Shown here: piece by piece, positions 8,558-17,400 of the stretch
Layout of the letters: every line of letters begins with the position of its first letter
How positions within the stretch are numbered: the stretch's first letter is position 1
Origin: CAYGHG01 sp964349515
GTDB lineage: Bacteria; Oederibacteriota; PGYV01; CAYGHG01
Length of the DNA: 23,347 nucleotides
Direction of reading: 5' to 3'
NCBI GenBank assembly: GCA_964349515.1
Contig: CAYGHG010000033.1
Span: 1-23,347 of the forward strand
Notes under the pieces: generated by a model
What the model was told of the DNA's origin: nothing
Database searches by the model: none
The model's input: only the letters and a program-made list of their open reading frames with translations
Translations under genes and position numbers: made by a program

Positions 8558-9369
8558 TGGAAACCATGATACTGCTTACAGGCTTTGAAAAGTATCTTTT
8601 GCTGGCTTTTATCGCCGCCCTGCTGGAGCTTGATGCCTACTTTTTCGGGATGAACCTGTTTTCGCAGCCTGTAATTACAGGCAGCATTGCGGGGCTCATA
8701 CTCGGAGACGTCCAGACAGGAGCTCTTATAGGCTCGCTTGTCCAGCTGGTATGGATGATGCCTCCTGTGGGGGCGTTTGTGCCGCCCTCTTCCTCGGCAA
8801 TAGCGGTGACTTCAACCGCCGCGGCGATATATATGACGGGGGCTTTTCCCGCAGTCAAGCCGTCGGTGATAATAATGTTTGTGCTTATCGGCGGCGCGGG
8901 TATGGGTTACTTCGTAGGTCAGATGGATATATGGAACAGGAAGCTTAATACAAAAATAGTTAATGCTTTTGAAAAAAGGATCTTGTCCGGGAAAGTGAGC
9001 TGTGTTAACGCCGTGCACGTTCTGACTCTGGGAGCGAAGTTTTTCAGGGATTTTGCAGGGTATATTGTATTTTTTCTTTTTGCAATACTGCTTGGCGCCA
9101 AAATATTCGGAACAATGCCTTATCAGATTATAAAGGGCCTTGACAGGGCTTTTCTTTTTCTGCCGGCGCTGGGTTTTGCCGTGGTTTTTGATATGTTCAG
9201 GACAAAAACCGGGGCCTGGTTTCACGGCATTGTATTTGCGGCAACATACTTTATTTTTCTTCTGGTGCCGGGTGTTAATTCCTACTTGTATATGGCCGGT
9301 GTGGTTTTTGTAGGGGTGTTTGTGGTTTACAATACAATATGGCGCACGCCGAAGGCGGCGGCAAAATGA
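8557..9369 (+). CDS. PTS mannose/fructose/sorbose family EIIC
   Basis: A 270-residue polytopic membrane protein, the usual size for Man-family EIIC. It shows ITGSIAGLILGDVQTGALIGS and LVQLVWM, followed by PPVGAFVPPSS, which form the EII-Sor signature. With EIID it makes the inner-membrane sugar channel and substrate site. The ATG overlaps the EIIB stop by 1 base, and its own TGA overlaps the EIID ATG by 4 bases. No residue pattern that I know allows a call on the sugar. Confidence 0.93.
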   Translation: METMILLTGFEKYLLLAFIAALLELDAYFFGMNLFSQPVITGSIAGLILGDVQTGALIGSLVQLVWMMPPVGAFVPPSSSAIAVTSTAAAIYMTGAFPAVKPSVIIMFVLIGGAGMGYFVGQMDIWNRKLNTKIVNAFEKRILSGKVSCVNAVHVLTLGAKFFRDFAGYIVFFLFAILLGAKIFGTMPYQIIKGLDRAFLFLPALGFAVVFDMFRTKTGAWFHGIVFAATYFIFLLVPGVNSYLYMAGVVFVGVFVVYNTIWRTPKAAAK

Positions 9370-10145
9370 ATAAAATAAAGGCAAAAAGCCTGATTGGGGC
9401 CGGGTTGAAGCTGAATTTTCTTCAGGCTTCCTGGAATTTTGAAAGGCTGCAGAACGCGGGGTTCCTTTTTGCCATTTACCCGCTGCTTAAAATCATCTAC
9501 GGAGGGGACAGGGAAAAACTGGCGGCCGCGGTGAAAAGGCATATGAATTTTTTTAATACCAACTTTTTCTTTGCCTCAGCCGCGCTCGGTGTTATGGCCA
9601 AGCTGGAAGAGGAACTTCCCGATGACGACCAGGCAAGAAAGGAATCGGAGATAGAAAACACAAAGATGGGGATTATGGGGCCGCTTGCGGCTATAGGCGA
9701 CTCGCTTTTTTGGTCGGGAATCAAGCCCTTTGCGCTGCTGACAGGTGCGGCAATAGTGCTGCTGGGAGGTTTTACAAATGAAAGTGTTATAGCCGCCGCG
9801 GCCGTATCGTTGTTTGTATTTAACGTGCCTAAAGCAGTTATTAAGTATTATCTGCTGGCGAAGTCATATTACAATTACAGGGAACTTTTCATATTAATAC
9901 AAAAGGTGAAGTTTCAGGATCTGATGAAAAGCATAAAGGTTGTAGGCATAGGCCTGGGGGGCGCCGTGCTTGCCTGTTATCTTGCGGTAAAAGAGCTCAC
10001 AATAATAGAGGCAAGGCCGGCCGATACTCTGCTGATGTGTGCGGCATATTATTTTATGGCGCTGGCTCTTAAAAAAAAGAGAACCGTTTTTCAGGTGTTT
10101 CTTGGGACGGTTGTTATATGCATAGTTTTTTCATATATAATATAA
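9366..10145 (+). CDS. PTS mannose/fructose/sorbose family EIID
   Basis: A 259-residue EIID. It has the conserved stretch SWNFERLQNAGFLFAIYPLLKIIYG, then RHMNFFNTNFFF, and GIMGPLAAIGDSLFW, all typical of Man-family EIID, with hydrophobic segments in the C-terminal half. It partners EIIC in the membrane. I place the start at ATG 9366, which forms the common ATGA overlap with EIIC and has GAAGGCGG at 9351-9358 upstream. An earlier in-frame ATG at 9339 would add MAHAEGGGK, encoded inside EIIC, and is less likely. HPr follows after 14 bases. Confidence 0.93.
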   Translation: MNKIKAKSLIGAGLKLNFLQASWNFERLQNAGFLFAIYPLLKIIYGGDREKLAAAVKRHMNFFNTNFFFASAALGVMAKLEEELPDDDQARKESEIENTKMGIMGPLAAIGDSLFWSGIKPFALLTGAAIVLLGGFTNESVIAAAAVSLFVFNVPKAVIKYYLLAKSYYNYRELFILIQKVKFQDLMKSIKVVGIGLGGAVLACYLAVKELTIIEARPADTLLMCAAYYFMALALKKKRTVFQVFLGTVVICIVFSYII

Positions 10146-10159
10146 ATAGGAGAGTTTAA

Positions 10160-10432
10160 ATGGAATATTCGCTGAAAGTTGAAGTTATAAACAAGCTCGG
10201 GTTTCACTTAAGGGCTGTGGCTGTGTTTGTCAAGGAATCGGAAAAATTTAAGTCTTCCATAAAGGTTATAAACGGCGACGTGGAAGCGGACGGAAAATCA
10301 ATAATGGGGCTTATGACGCTTATAGCCACGCAGGGCAGTGTTATTGAGATAAAGGCCGCAGGCCAGGACGCCAAAGAAGCCGTGGGTGCGCTTTCTAAAA
10401 TTGTAAAAAATAAATTCGGGGAGAAAGAGTAA
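10160..10432 (+). CDS. ptsH: HPr phosphocarrier protein with unusual active-site loop
   Basis: A 90-residue HPr. The EI phosphorylation site is His16 within NKLGFHLRAVAVF. The usual motif is G-[LI]-H-A-R-P-A; here the residue after His is Leu and the Pro after Arg is Ala, although the Arg is kept. The regulatory serine is Ser47 in GKSIMGLMTL, a good HprK target. It relays phosphate from EI to the EIIA proteins encoded at 4899 and 7632. AGGAGAG upstream serves the ATG. Its TAA shares a base with the ATG of EI. It could be a dedicated or Crh/NPr-like variant, but it is the only HPr in the window and is coupled to EI, so it is probably the working carrier. Confidence 0.93.
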   Translation: MEYSLKVEVINKLGFHLRAVAVFVKESEKFKSSIKVINGDVEADGKSIMGLMTLIATQGSVIEIKAAGQDAKEAVGALSKIVKNKFGEKE

Positions 10433-12168
10433 TGTTAAAAGGGATACCGGCTTCGCCGGGAATAGTTATAGCCAAAGCCTACGTTGTGTCGGCAAGGACC
10501 GCTTCTGTCTCCAAAAAGAGCATAAAACCGGCAGAGGCGGAGTCTGAAGTTAAAAGGTTCAGGCAGGCTGTGGATAAAACAAAAGCTGAGGTGCTGGCGA
10601 TAAGGGAAAAGGTTGTTTTTGACATAGGCAACAGCGAGGCAGATATTTTTAACGCTTATATACTGCTTTTGGAGGATTCTTCCGTAATAGGAAAAAGTGA
10701 AAAAATCATTCGTGAAGACCTTGTAAATGCCGAATATGCCCTGAAAAAGGTGCACGAAGAATATATGCAGTTTTTTGACAGGATAGCAGACAGCTATCTA
10801 AAGGAAAAAAGCAGGGATGTTAACGGCCTGATTGAAAAGGTGATGAAAAACCTGGCTCAAAGCGACCCCGGCGAAGGAGAACGCCCCGATGACCAGTACA
10901 TAGTCATAGCCAGAGACCTTTCCCCCGCCGATACGGCGGAGATGGATAAAAAAGAGGTGCTGGGTTTTGTGACTGAAGTAGGAGGGGCGACGTCCCACAC
11001 GGCTATAGTTGCGCGTTCGCTTGAAATACCGGCGGTTGTGGGCGTAAGGGATATGATAAACAACGTAAAGACAGGTGACATGGTAATCATAGACGGCGAA
11101 AAGGGGCTTGTGATAGTAAATCCCGGACAAAAGGCGTTAAATGTATATAAGGCTGAGAGGCAGGCTTACATCAGCAGGGTAAGGATATTAAAAAGGCTTA
11201 TAAAGCTTGAGGCAAAAACTACAGACGGTTACAAAGTGGGTCTTATGGCAAACATAGAGTTTCCGGAAGAAGCCGGCACGGCCTCGGCAAATAATGCCGA
11301 GGGGATAGGGCTTTTCAGAACCGAGTTTGTTTACATAAACAAGACCAGCCTTCCGTCGGAAGAGGACCAGTTTAACTCCTATAAAAGCGTAATTGATGCC
11401 ATGCAGGGAAAACCGGTTACTATCAGGACGCTTGATATAGGCGGCGACAAATTCCTTCCATATTTTAAGATACAGCCTGAGCAAAACCCGTTTTTGGGGC
11501 TGAGGGCCATCAGGCTTTCGCTTTTGAACACAAATATATTTAAACTGCAGTTAAGGGCGATACTGCGCGCTTCGGCGTTTGGCCAGGTAAAGATAATGTT
11601 CCCTATGGTGACAATCATAGAGGAAATTGACGAGGCTAAAAAGCTTCTTGAAGAGGTGAAAGAGGAACTTTCCGCTAAAAAGGTGGCTTTTGACAGGGGG
11701 ATAAAAGTCGGAACGATGATAGAGGTTCCTTCGGCGGCGCTTCTGGCGGATGACTTAGCCAAGAAGGTTGATTTTTTCAGCATCGGTACAAACGACCTGA
11801 TACAGTACACGCTCGCTGTTGACAGGGGAAATGAATCCGTTGCAAAATACTACAGTGCTTTTGACCCCGCGGTTCTGAAGCTTATAAAAATGACCGTTGA
11901 GGGAGCTCACAAAAACAACATTAAAGTATCTGTGTGCGGCGAAATGGCAGGCGCGCCTCAGCTTGCGGTGCTGCTTGTGGGAATAGGAGTTGACGAACTG
12001 TCTGTCAGCCCTTCTTCGCTTCTTGCCGTCAAAAAAATAATAAGGTCGATAACTTTCAGCGAAGCGCGCGAAGCGGGCGAGGCGGCTCTCAAGATGAAAA
12101 GCGGCTCGGAAATAAAGGATTATATGGCCGCTAAAACGGCAGAGATAATAAAAAAGGGGCAGGGATGA
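10432..12168 (+). CDS. ptsI: PTS enzyme I (PEP-protein phosphotransferase)
   Basis: A 578-residue, full-length enzyme I. The N-terminal HPr-binding region starts KGIPASPGIVIAKA. The phosphohistidine is His189 in GGATSHTAIVARS. The C-terminal PEP-binding barrel contains GLFRTEF, the FSIGTNDLIQYTLAVDR signature and the catalytic cysteine in VCGEMAG. It starts the phosphate chain by taking phosphate from PEP and giving it to HPr. The start overlaps the HPr stop by 1 base, and its TGA overlaps the galU ATG by 4 bases. No N-terminal GAF domain (as in PtsP) is present, so it is the general rather than the nitrogen-specific form. Confidence 0.97.
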   Translation: MLKGIPASPGIVIAKAYVVSARTASVSKKSIKPAEAESEVKRFRQAVDKTKAEVLAIREKVVFDIGNSEADIFNAYILLLEDSSVIGKSEKIIREDLVNAEYALKKVHEEYMQFFDRIADSYLKEKSRDVNGLIEKVMKNLAQSDPGEGERPDDQYIVIARDLSPADTAEMDKKEVLGFVTEVGGATSHTAIVARSLEIPAVVGVRDMINNVKTGDMVIIDGEKGLVIVNPGQKALNVYKAERQAYISRVRILKRLIKLEAKTTDGYKVGLMANIEFPEEAGTASANNAEGIGLFRTEFVYINKTSLPSEEDQFNSYKSVIDAMQGKPVTIRTLDIGGDKFLPYFKIQPEQNPFLGLRAIRLSLLNTNIFKLQLRAILRASAFGQVKIMFPMVTIIEEIDEAKKLLEEVKEELSAKKVAFDRGIKVGTMIEVPSAALLADDLAKKVDFFSIGTNDLIQYTLAVDRGNESVAKYYSAFDPAVLKLIKMTVEGAHKNNIKVSVCGEMAGAPQLAVLLVGIGVDELSVSPSSLLAVKKIIRSITFSEAREAGEAALKMKSGSEIKDYMAAKTAEIIKKGQG

Positions 12169-13034
12169 TAAAAATCAAAAAGGCAATAATACCGGTTGCG
12201 GGCTTGGGGACGAGGTTTCTTCCATATACAAAGGCGGTACCCAAGGAAATGCTGCCCATACTTGACATACCCGCGATTCATCTGATAATAGAAGAGGCTC
12301 TTGCCTCCGGTATTGACGAGATTCTTTTTGTGACATCGCAAGGCAAGGAGTCCATAGAGAACTATTTTAAAAGGGATTTTGACCTGGAGATGCACCTTAA
12401 GAAAAAAAAGAAACATGACATACTGAAAGAACTTGCGAGGGTGCCCTATAATTTTACGCGTAAATCCGTAATACAGACCGAGGCAAAGGGGTTGGGCGAC
12501 GCGATACTTCACGGCGAGCACTTTGCGCGCGGAGAATATTTTGCCGTGTTTCTTCCCGATGACCTTATAATTTCCAAAAAACCGGCGATGAAGCAGCTGA
12601 TAGACGCCGCGAAGAAAAACAACAAGCCCGTTCTTGCGGTTGAGCGCGTGGCGAAAAACATGGTAAGTTCTTACGGGATTATCAAGCCTGAAAAAGCCGG
12701 TAAAAGGCTTTATGAAGTAAAAGATATGGCCGAGAAACCGAAAATAAGCGAGGCTTTTTCAAATCTGGGCATAGTGGGCCGCTACGTGCTGCCGCCGTCG
12801 GTTTTTGAATTTATAAGGATGACAAAACCCGGCGCAAAAGGCGAGATACAGCTTACCGACGCGCTTCGGATGGTAATGGCGGAAGAGGGGATGCTTGCCT
12901 GCGAGTTTGAGGGGCTGCGATGCGATACCGGCGACAAGTACGAGTACATACTGACTGTTTTAAAATATGCGTATCATGATAAATTTTTGAGAAAGAGGAT
13001 AAGGAAAGACGTAAAAAAAATAATGAAACTATAG
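12165..13034 (+). CDS. galU: UTP--glucose-1-phosphate uridylyltransferase
   Basis: A 289-residue nucleotidyltransferase of the GalU/GtaB type. The nucleotide-binding signature GLGTRFLPYTKAVPKEMLP occupies residues 13-31. EAKGLGDAILHG and GEIQLTDALRMV follow, and GLRCDTGDKYEY lies near the C-terminus. It makes UDP-glucose from glucose-1-phosphate and UTP, a donor for cell-surface glycans and a link between sugar uptake by the PTS and wall or glycoprotein synthesis. It overlaps the end of enzyme I by 4 bases. Length and motifs are normal for the family. Confidence 0.94.
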   Translation: MIKIKKAIIPVAGLGTRFLPYTKAVPKEMLPILDIPAIHLIIEEALASGIDEILFVTSQGKESIENYFKRDFDLEMHLKKKKKHDILKELARVPYNFTRKSVIQTEAKGLGDAILHGEHFARGEYFAVFLPDDLIISKKPAMKQLIDAAKKNNKPVLAVERVAKNMVSSYGIIKPEKAGKRLYEVKDMAEKPKISEAFSNLGIVGRYVLPPSVFEFIRMTKPGAKGEIQLTDALRMVMAEEGMLACEFEGLRCDTGDKYEYILTVLKYAYHDKFLRKRIRKDVKKIMKL

Positions 13035-13049
13035 GCCCTTATCCGGGCC
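13034..13049 (+). other. small GC hairpin after galU
   Basis: GGCCC-TTATCC-GGGCC makes a 5-bp stem with a 6-base loop that begins at the last base of the galU stop codon. No T-tract follows. It is similar in placement to the hairpin after ptsN, and could be a processing or stabilising element in the long transcript. Confidence 0.3.
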
Positions 13050-13073
13050 GCGCGGAAGGCTGGTGCCTGTGGC

Positions 13074-14432
13074 ATGGCAAAGATAATAGTTATAGGCGGG
13101 GTTGCGGCGGGTATGAGCGCGGCAGCGCAGGCCAAAAGATGCGGCGGGGACAATGAAGTAATAGTCTGTGAAAAAGGGGGGCACATCTCTTACGGGGCGT
13201 GCGGCCTTCCTTATTTTGTCGGAAATGAAAAACAGGAATATACAGACCTTCTGGCTCTTACCCCTGAAAAGGCGCTTGTGCAAAAAGGGGTTAAGGCGTT
13301 TACATACCGCGAGGCAGCACGGATTGATATTGCAAGGCGGAATGTTACCGTAAAGAATCTTGAAACAGGCGCGCTGTCCGAAGAAAAATATGACAGCCTG
13401 ATTATTGCAACCGGAGCCTGTTCTTACCTGCCGCCTGTGGAGGGCATCGGGTCGGAGGGCGTATATACCCTGAGGACCCTTGAAGACGGAATCAGGCTCA
13501 AACAATTCATAAATGAAAATAAACCAAACACCGCCCACATAATCGGCGAAGGCCATATAGCCCTGGAAGCTGCCGAAGTATTCAGGCAGCGGGGCGTAGA
13601 ACATATAACACTTTCAGTCAGCGGACGTCATCTTTGCTGGTGGCTGGATGAGGATATCGCCGCCTTGATAGAGGAGGAAGCCGCCCGCAACCGTGTGGAA
13701 ATATTGAAAACCCCCGCGCCTAAAGGTATATCAAGAGTCGATGGCGGGATGAAAATATCATATGCGGATTTTACCCGGGAAGCTGAGTTTGTATTTGTAA
13801 GCAGGGGGATGAAACCAAATACAGCCCTTGCGGAGCAGGCGGGTATCAGGCTTGATAAACGCGGCGCGATTGATGTTGACAATTACTGCGCGACAAGCGC
13901 AGAGGGTGTTTTTGCCGCAGGTGACTGTGCAAATGTTTATAATTACGTTACAAAAGAAAAAATGTATTTTCCGAGGGGGACTATTGCAAACAGGCAGGGC
14001 AGGGCCGCCGGATACAACGCAGCCGGGGTTAAAACCGAATATAAAGGCACGTGCGCTCCTGTGGTTTTTAAGTTTTTCTCAATAGAAGCCGGCAGGACAG
14101 GCCTGACCGCGGCGGAAGCAAAGCGCCGCGGATTGGACGCGGAGTCAGTGCTTATCAAATCAGTTACAAAGCCGGGTTATTACCCGGGCGGTTCGCGCAT
14201 ATATGTGAAACTTACCTGTGACAGAGCTACGGGCAAACTGCTCGGCGCACAGATTGCGGGCGGGGAAACTTCGGCAAAAAAAATAGACTTATTATCAGCC
14301 GCTCTGTATAATGAGATGACGATTGAGGAGTTAAAAAATATAGATTTTGCATACGCTCCTCCGTTTTCGCCTGTTTGGGACCCGGTTTTAACCGCCGCGG
14401 GCAGGCTTTCAAAGATAATCAAAAACCGCTGA
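13074..14432 (+). CDS. CoA-disulfide reductase-like FAD/NAD(P)-dependent oxidoreductase
   Basis: A 452-residue flavoprotein of the CoA-disulfide reductase / NADH oxidase group. The FAD Rossmann motif is GGVAAGMSAA (8-17). The single redox cysteine is Cys43 in SYGACGLPYF, as in this group. The second FAD motif is TSAEGVFAAGDCA (274-286), and the C-terminal dimerisation region has YAPPFSPVWDP from Tyr427. The family reduces CoA disulfide, polysulfide or oxygen with NAD(P)H. The substrate here cannot be fixed. The NAD(P) motif reads GEGHIA (158-163) in place of GGGYIG, so the last glycine is missing. The start has no good ribosome site nearby (GGAAGG is 14 bases away). It sits 39 bases after galU and 14 bases before polC. 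Confidence 0.85.
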   Translation: MAKIIVIGGVAAGMSAAAQAKRCGGDNEVIVCEKGGHISYGACGLPYFVGNEKQEYTDLLALTPEKALVQKGVKAFTYREAARIDIARRNVTVKNLETGALSEEKYDSLIIATGACSYLPPVEGIGSEGVYTLRTLEDGIRLKQFINENKPNTAHIIGEGHIALEAAEVFRQRGVEHITLSVSGRHLCWWLDEDIAALIEEEAARNRVEILKTPAPKGISRVDGGMKISYADFTREAEFVFVSRGMKPNTALAEQAGIRLDKRGAIDVDNYCATSAEGVFAAGDCANVYNYVTKEKMYFPRGTIANRQGRAAGYNAAGVKTEYKGTCAPVVFKFFSIEAGRTGLTAAEAKRRGLDAESVLIKSVTKPGYYPGGSRIYVKLTCDRATGKLLGAQIAGGETSAKKIDLLSAALYNEMTIEELKNIDFAYAPPFSPVWDPVLTAAGRLSKIIKNR

Positions 14433-14446
14433 ATGAAAGGCTGCAA

Positions 14447-17400
14447 ATGAAAAACGAAGATTTTATTATTTATATAGATGAGGCCAAAACAAAAGAAAAA
14501 ATAATACCTTTGTTTGAGGGAAAGTTCCCTGCCGGGGAAACCGGGCTCATAAGTTTTTCAGGAATTGAAGTATGCGGAGGGAAAAACGGGCAGGCCGCCT
14601 TTATAGGCATTTCACTTTCGGGGATTGTCAGCCCGGAGATATTTTCAATAATAGGCTCTGCCGTGGAAAGCGCCTCGGCTGTGCCGGTTATTTTCAGGAT
14701 TAAATTTGACGATTCGATGCCCTCTGCCGATATTGTTGCAGCATACTGGGGGCTTTTTGCGGAATCGCTGGGAGAGGAAGGCGCCATACTTGAGCACGCA
14801 AAGCCTTGTGTGGAAGGGGGAAAACTCACAATCAAATGCGTGGGAGGGCTGCTTGCATCGGCAGCGTCTGACGACAAATTCAGGTTTAACGTGAAGCGCG
14901 GGGTAAAGTCATTTTTTGGCAGGGAACTTGAGGTCTTGTTTGAAATATGCGGCGCTGACGAAAAACCCCTGCCTGCGGAGAGTTATACGGCAAAGGTCAC
15001 TGTCGGTGCGGCTGACGACACTACGGAAAGTGAAGTAATCAAAGAAGAAGAGATAAAAGGAAAACTGACACCTGTTGAAGATGTATCGCAGGAGGGGCGC
15101 TATATACTTGAGGGAAGAATTTTTACCACTGATAACTGCGTAAGGGAGTTCACCGGACGCAAAAACGGGGAGACTTACCTGCGTGTCACATTTTATCTGA
15201 CGGATGAAAGGGATACGGTAAAACTATTTTGTTTTTTAAAGCCCGGCGATTATTTGGGTAAAATGATAAAAAAGATTAAATATGCACGGGTGTCGGCCGA
15301 GGCAAAATACGACGAGCGCGACGGAGAAATAACCGGCAGGGTTACAAGAATAAATATACTGAAGCCGGAAACGAGGAAAGACGGTGCGGCTGAAAAAAGG
15401 TGTGAACTTCACGCCCATACAAAAATGAGCGCAATGGACGGCCTTTTGGGGGTTGAAAGTTATGTTGAAACCGCGCTTGCCTGGAATATGCCGGCTTTTG
15501 CAGTAACAGACCACGGAGTTGCGCACGCATTCCCGGAGATGTTTAAAACGGTAACCGGAAACCTTAAAAAAAAATACCCGGAAATATTCTCATACGAAGA
15601 AAACGGAAAAATGAAAGACAGGCCGCTGGACGAAGCATACAGGATGTGTATCGAACAGAAGGGCTCTCCAAAACTCATATTCGGGATGGAGGGGTACCTG
15701 GTTGAAGACCGCCACGCAAAGCCGCCAAAAAAAGAGGATAAAGAAGAAAAAGAGGAAAAAGTCAAGCCATGGCACATAATAATACTGGCAAAAAATAAAA
15801 CAGGGCTGCAAAACCTGTATAAAATTATTTCAAAGTCTCACATACACTATTTTTACAAAAAACCGAGAATTCCAAGGAGCCTTCTTATGGAACACAGGGA
15901 AGGGCTTATCCTTGGGAGCGCCTGCTGGATGGGGGAAGTGTATCAGGCTTTCCTGCGAAACGAGCCGGAGGAAAAGATAACCGAGATATCCAGGCTTTAT
16001 GACTATTTTGAGATTCAGCCCGATACCAACAATACCTTTTTGGTAAAAAAAGGGGAGGTTTCGCTGTCAGGGCTGCATGATATTAATAGAAAAATAATAG
16101 CCCTTGCAAAAAAAGAGGGGAAGCCTTTTGTCGCCACCTGCGACGCACATTTTCGTGACAAAAATGACAGGCGCTACAGGGAGTTTTTAATGCTCGCCAT
16201 GGGCTTTAGCGAGTCAGATGCGGAAGTGTACCTGAGAAATACAGACGAAATGCTGGAAGAATTTAAATACCTGGGTGAAGCCGACGCAAGGGCCGCGGTG
16301 ATTGAAAATTCAAACAGGGTCGCTTCCATGATAGAGCCGGGAATGATACCGGTTCCCGAAAAGCTTAATCCGCCGGCAGTCGCGGATGCTGACGAGAGGA
16401 TAAGGGGTGCCGCCCGGGAGCGTGCATTGGAGCTTTACGGTGAAAACATACACCCTGAAGTAAAGGCAAGGCTTGACAGGGAGCTTGATGCGGTTATAGG
16501 AAACAAGTTTTCGGTTTTATACCTGATAGCGATGGAGATGGTCAAAAAAAGCAATGCGGAAGGTTACATAGTAGGCTCGAGAGGTTCTGTAGGTTCTTCT
16601 TATGCCGCATACCTTTGCGGTATAACGGAAGTCAACCCGCTTAAGGCACACTATATGTGCAGGCCCTGCGGTCATTTTGAGTTCGCGGACACAGACCTTG
16701 CGGGAGTTGACCTGCCGGATAAAAAATGCCCCAAGTGCGGGGTAAAGATGATGAAAGACGGATTTAACATACCTTTTGAGACCTTTATGGGGTTCAAAGG
16801 CGACAAGGTTCCGGATATAGACCTTAATTTCTCGGGTGAATATCAGGAAAGAATACACAAATTTGTAATAGATATGTTCGGAGAAAAACAGGTTTTCCGT
16901 GCCGGTACTATAGGCACGCTGCAGGAGAGCGCGGTAAGAAAAGACTTTATGAACAAATATATGGAAAAGGCAGGGGTGCGGCTTAAAGAGGCGGAAAAAA
17001 CCAGGCTTGCCATGGGTTGTAAGGACGTAAAACGTTCTACGGGGCAGCATCCGGGAGGCCTGATGCTTGTGCCTGAGGGGCGGGACATTCACGAGTTTAC
17101 GCCTGTCCAGCTGGACAAGGATAAAAAGGGTTTTTGCACACACTTTGACTACCACTACATACACGACGCTCTGGTTAAAATTGACGCGCTCGGGCATCAG
17201 ATGCCGACTTCGTTCAAGCACCTTTGCGACGCGCTTAAAGTAAAGTTTGAAGAGATACCGCTTGACGACGGGCCTACGATGCAGCTTTTCAGTTCGCTTA
17301 AGTCCCTGGGAGTGGACGCTTCAAATTATGACCTGCCGATAGGCACTCTCGGAGTGCCTGAGTACGGCACGCAGTTCTCCAGGGGGATGTTAAACGACAC

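Noticed and set aside
9339..9365. Upstream ATG for EIID
   Set aside because: It would extend into EIIC by 31 bases; ATG 9366 gives a normal ATGA overlap and the family N-terminus.
8812..9384. 190-residue open frame on the minus strand over EIIC
   Set aside because: Composition is typical of the complement of a membrane-protein gene (Lys, His, Tyr, Arg-rich); no gene evidence.
14375..14446. Upstream start for polC adding 24 residues
   Set aside because: The extension lies largely in the preceding gene and is not PolC-like; ATG 14447 has a well-spaced GAAAGG site.
16517..17221. 234-residue open frame on the minus strand inside polC
   Set aside because: It overlaps the catalytic palm region of a strongly conserved gene and has no domain or ribosome site that I can see.
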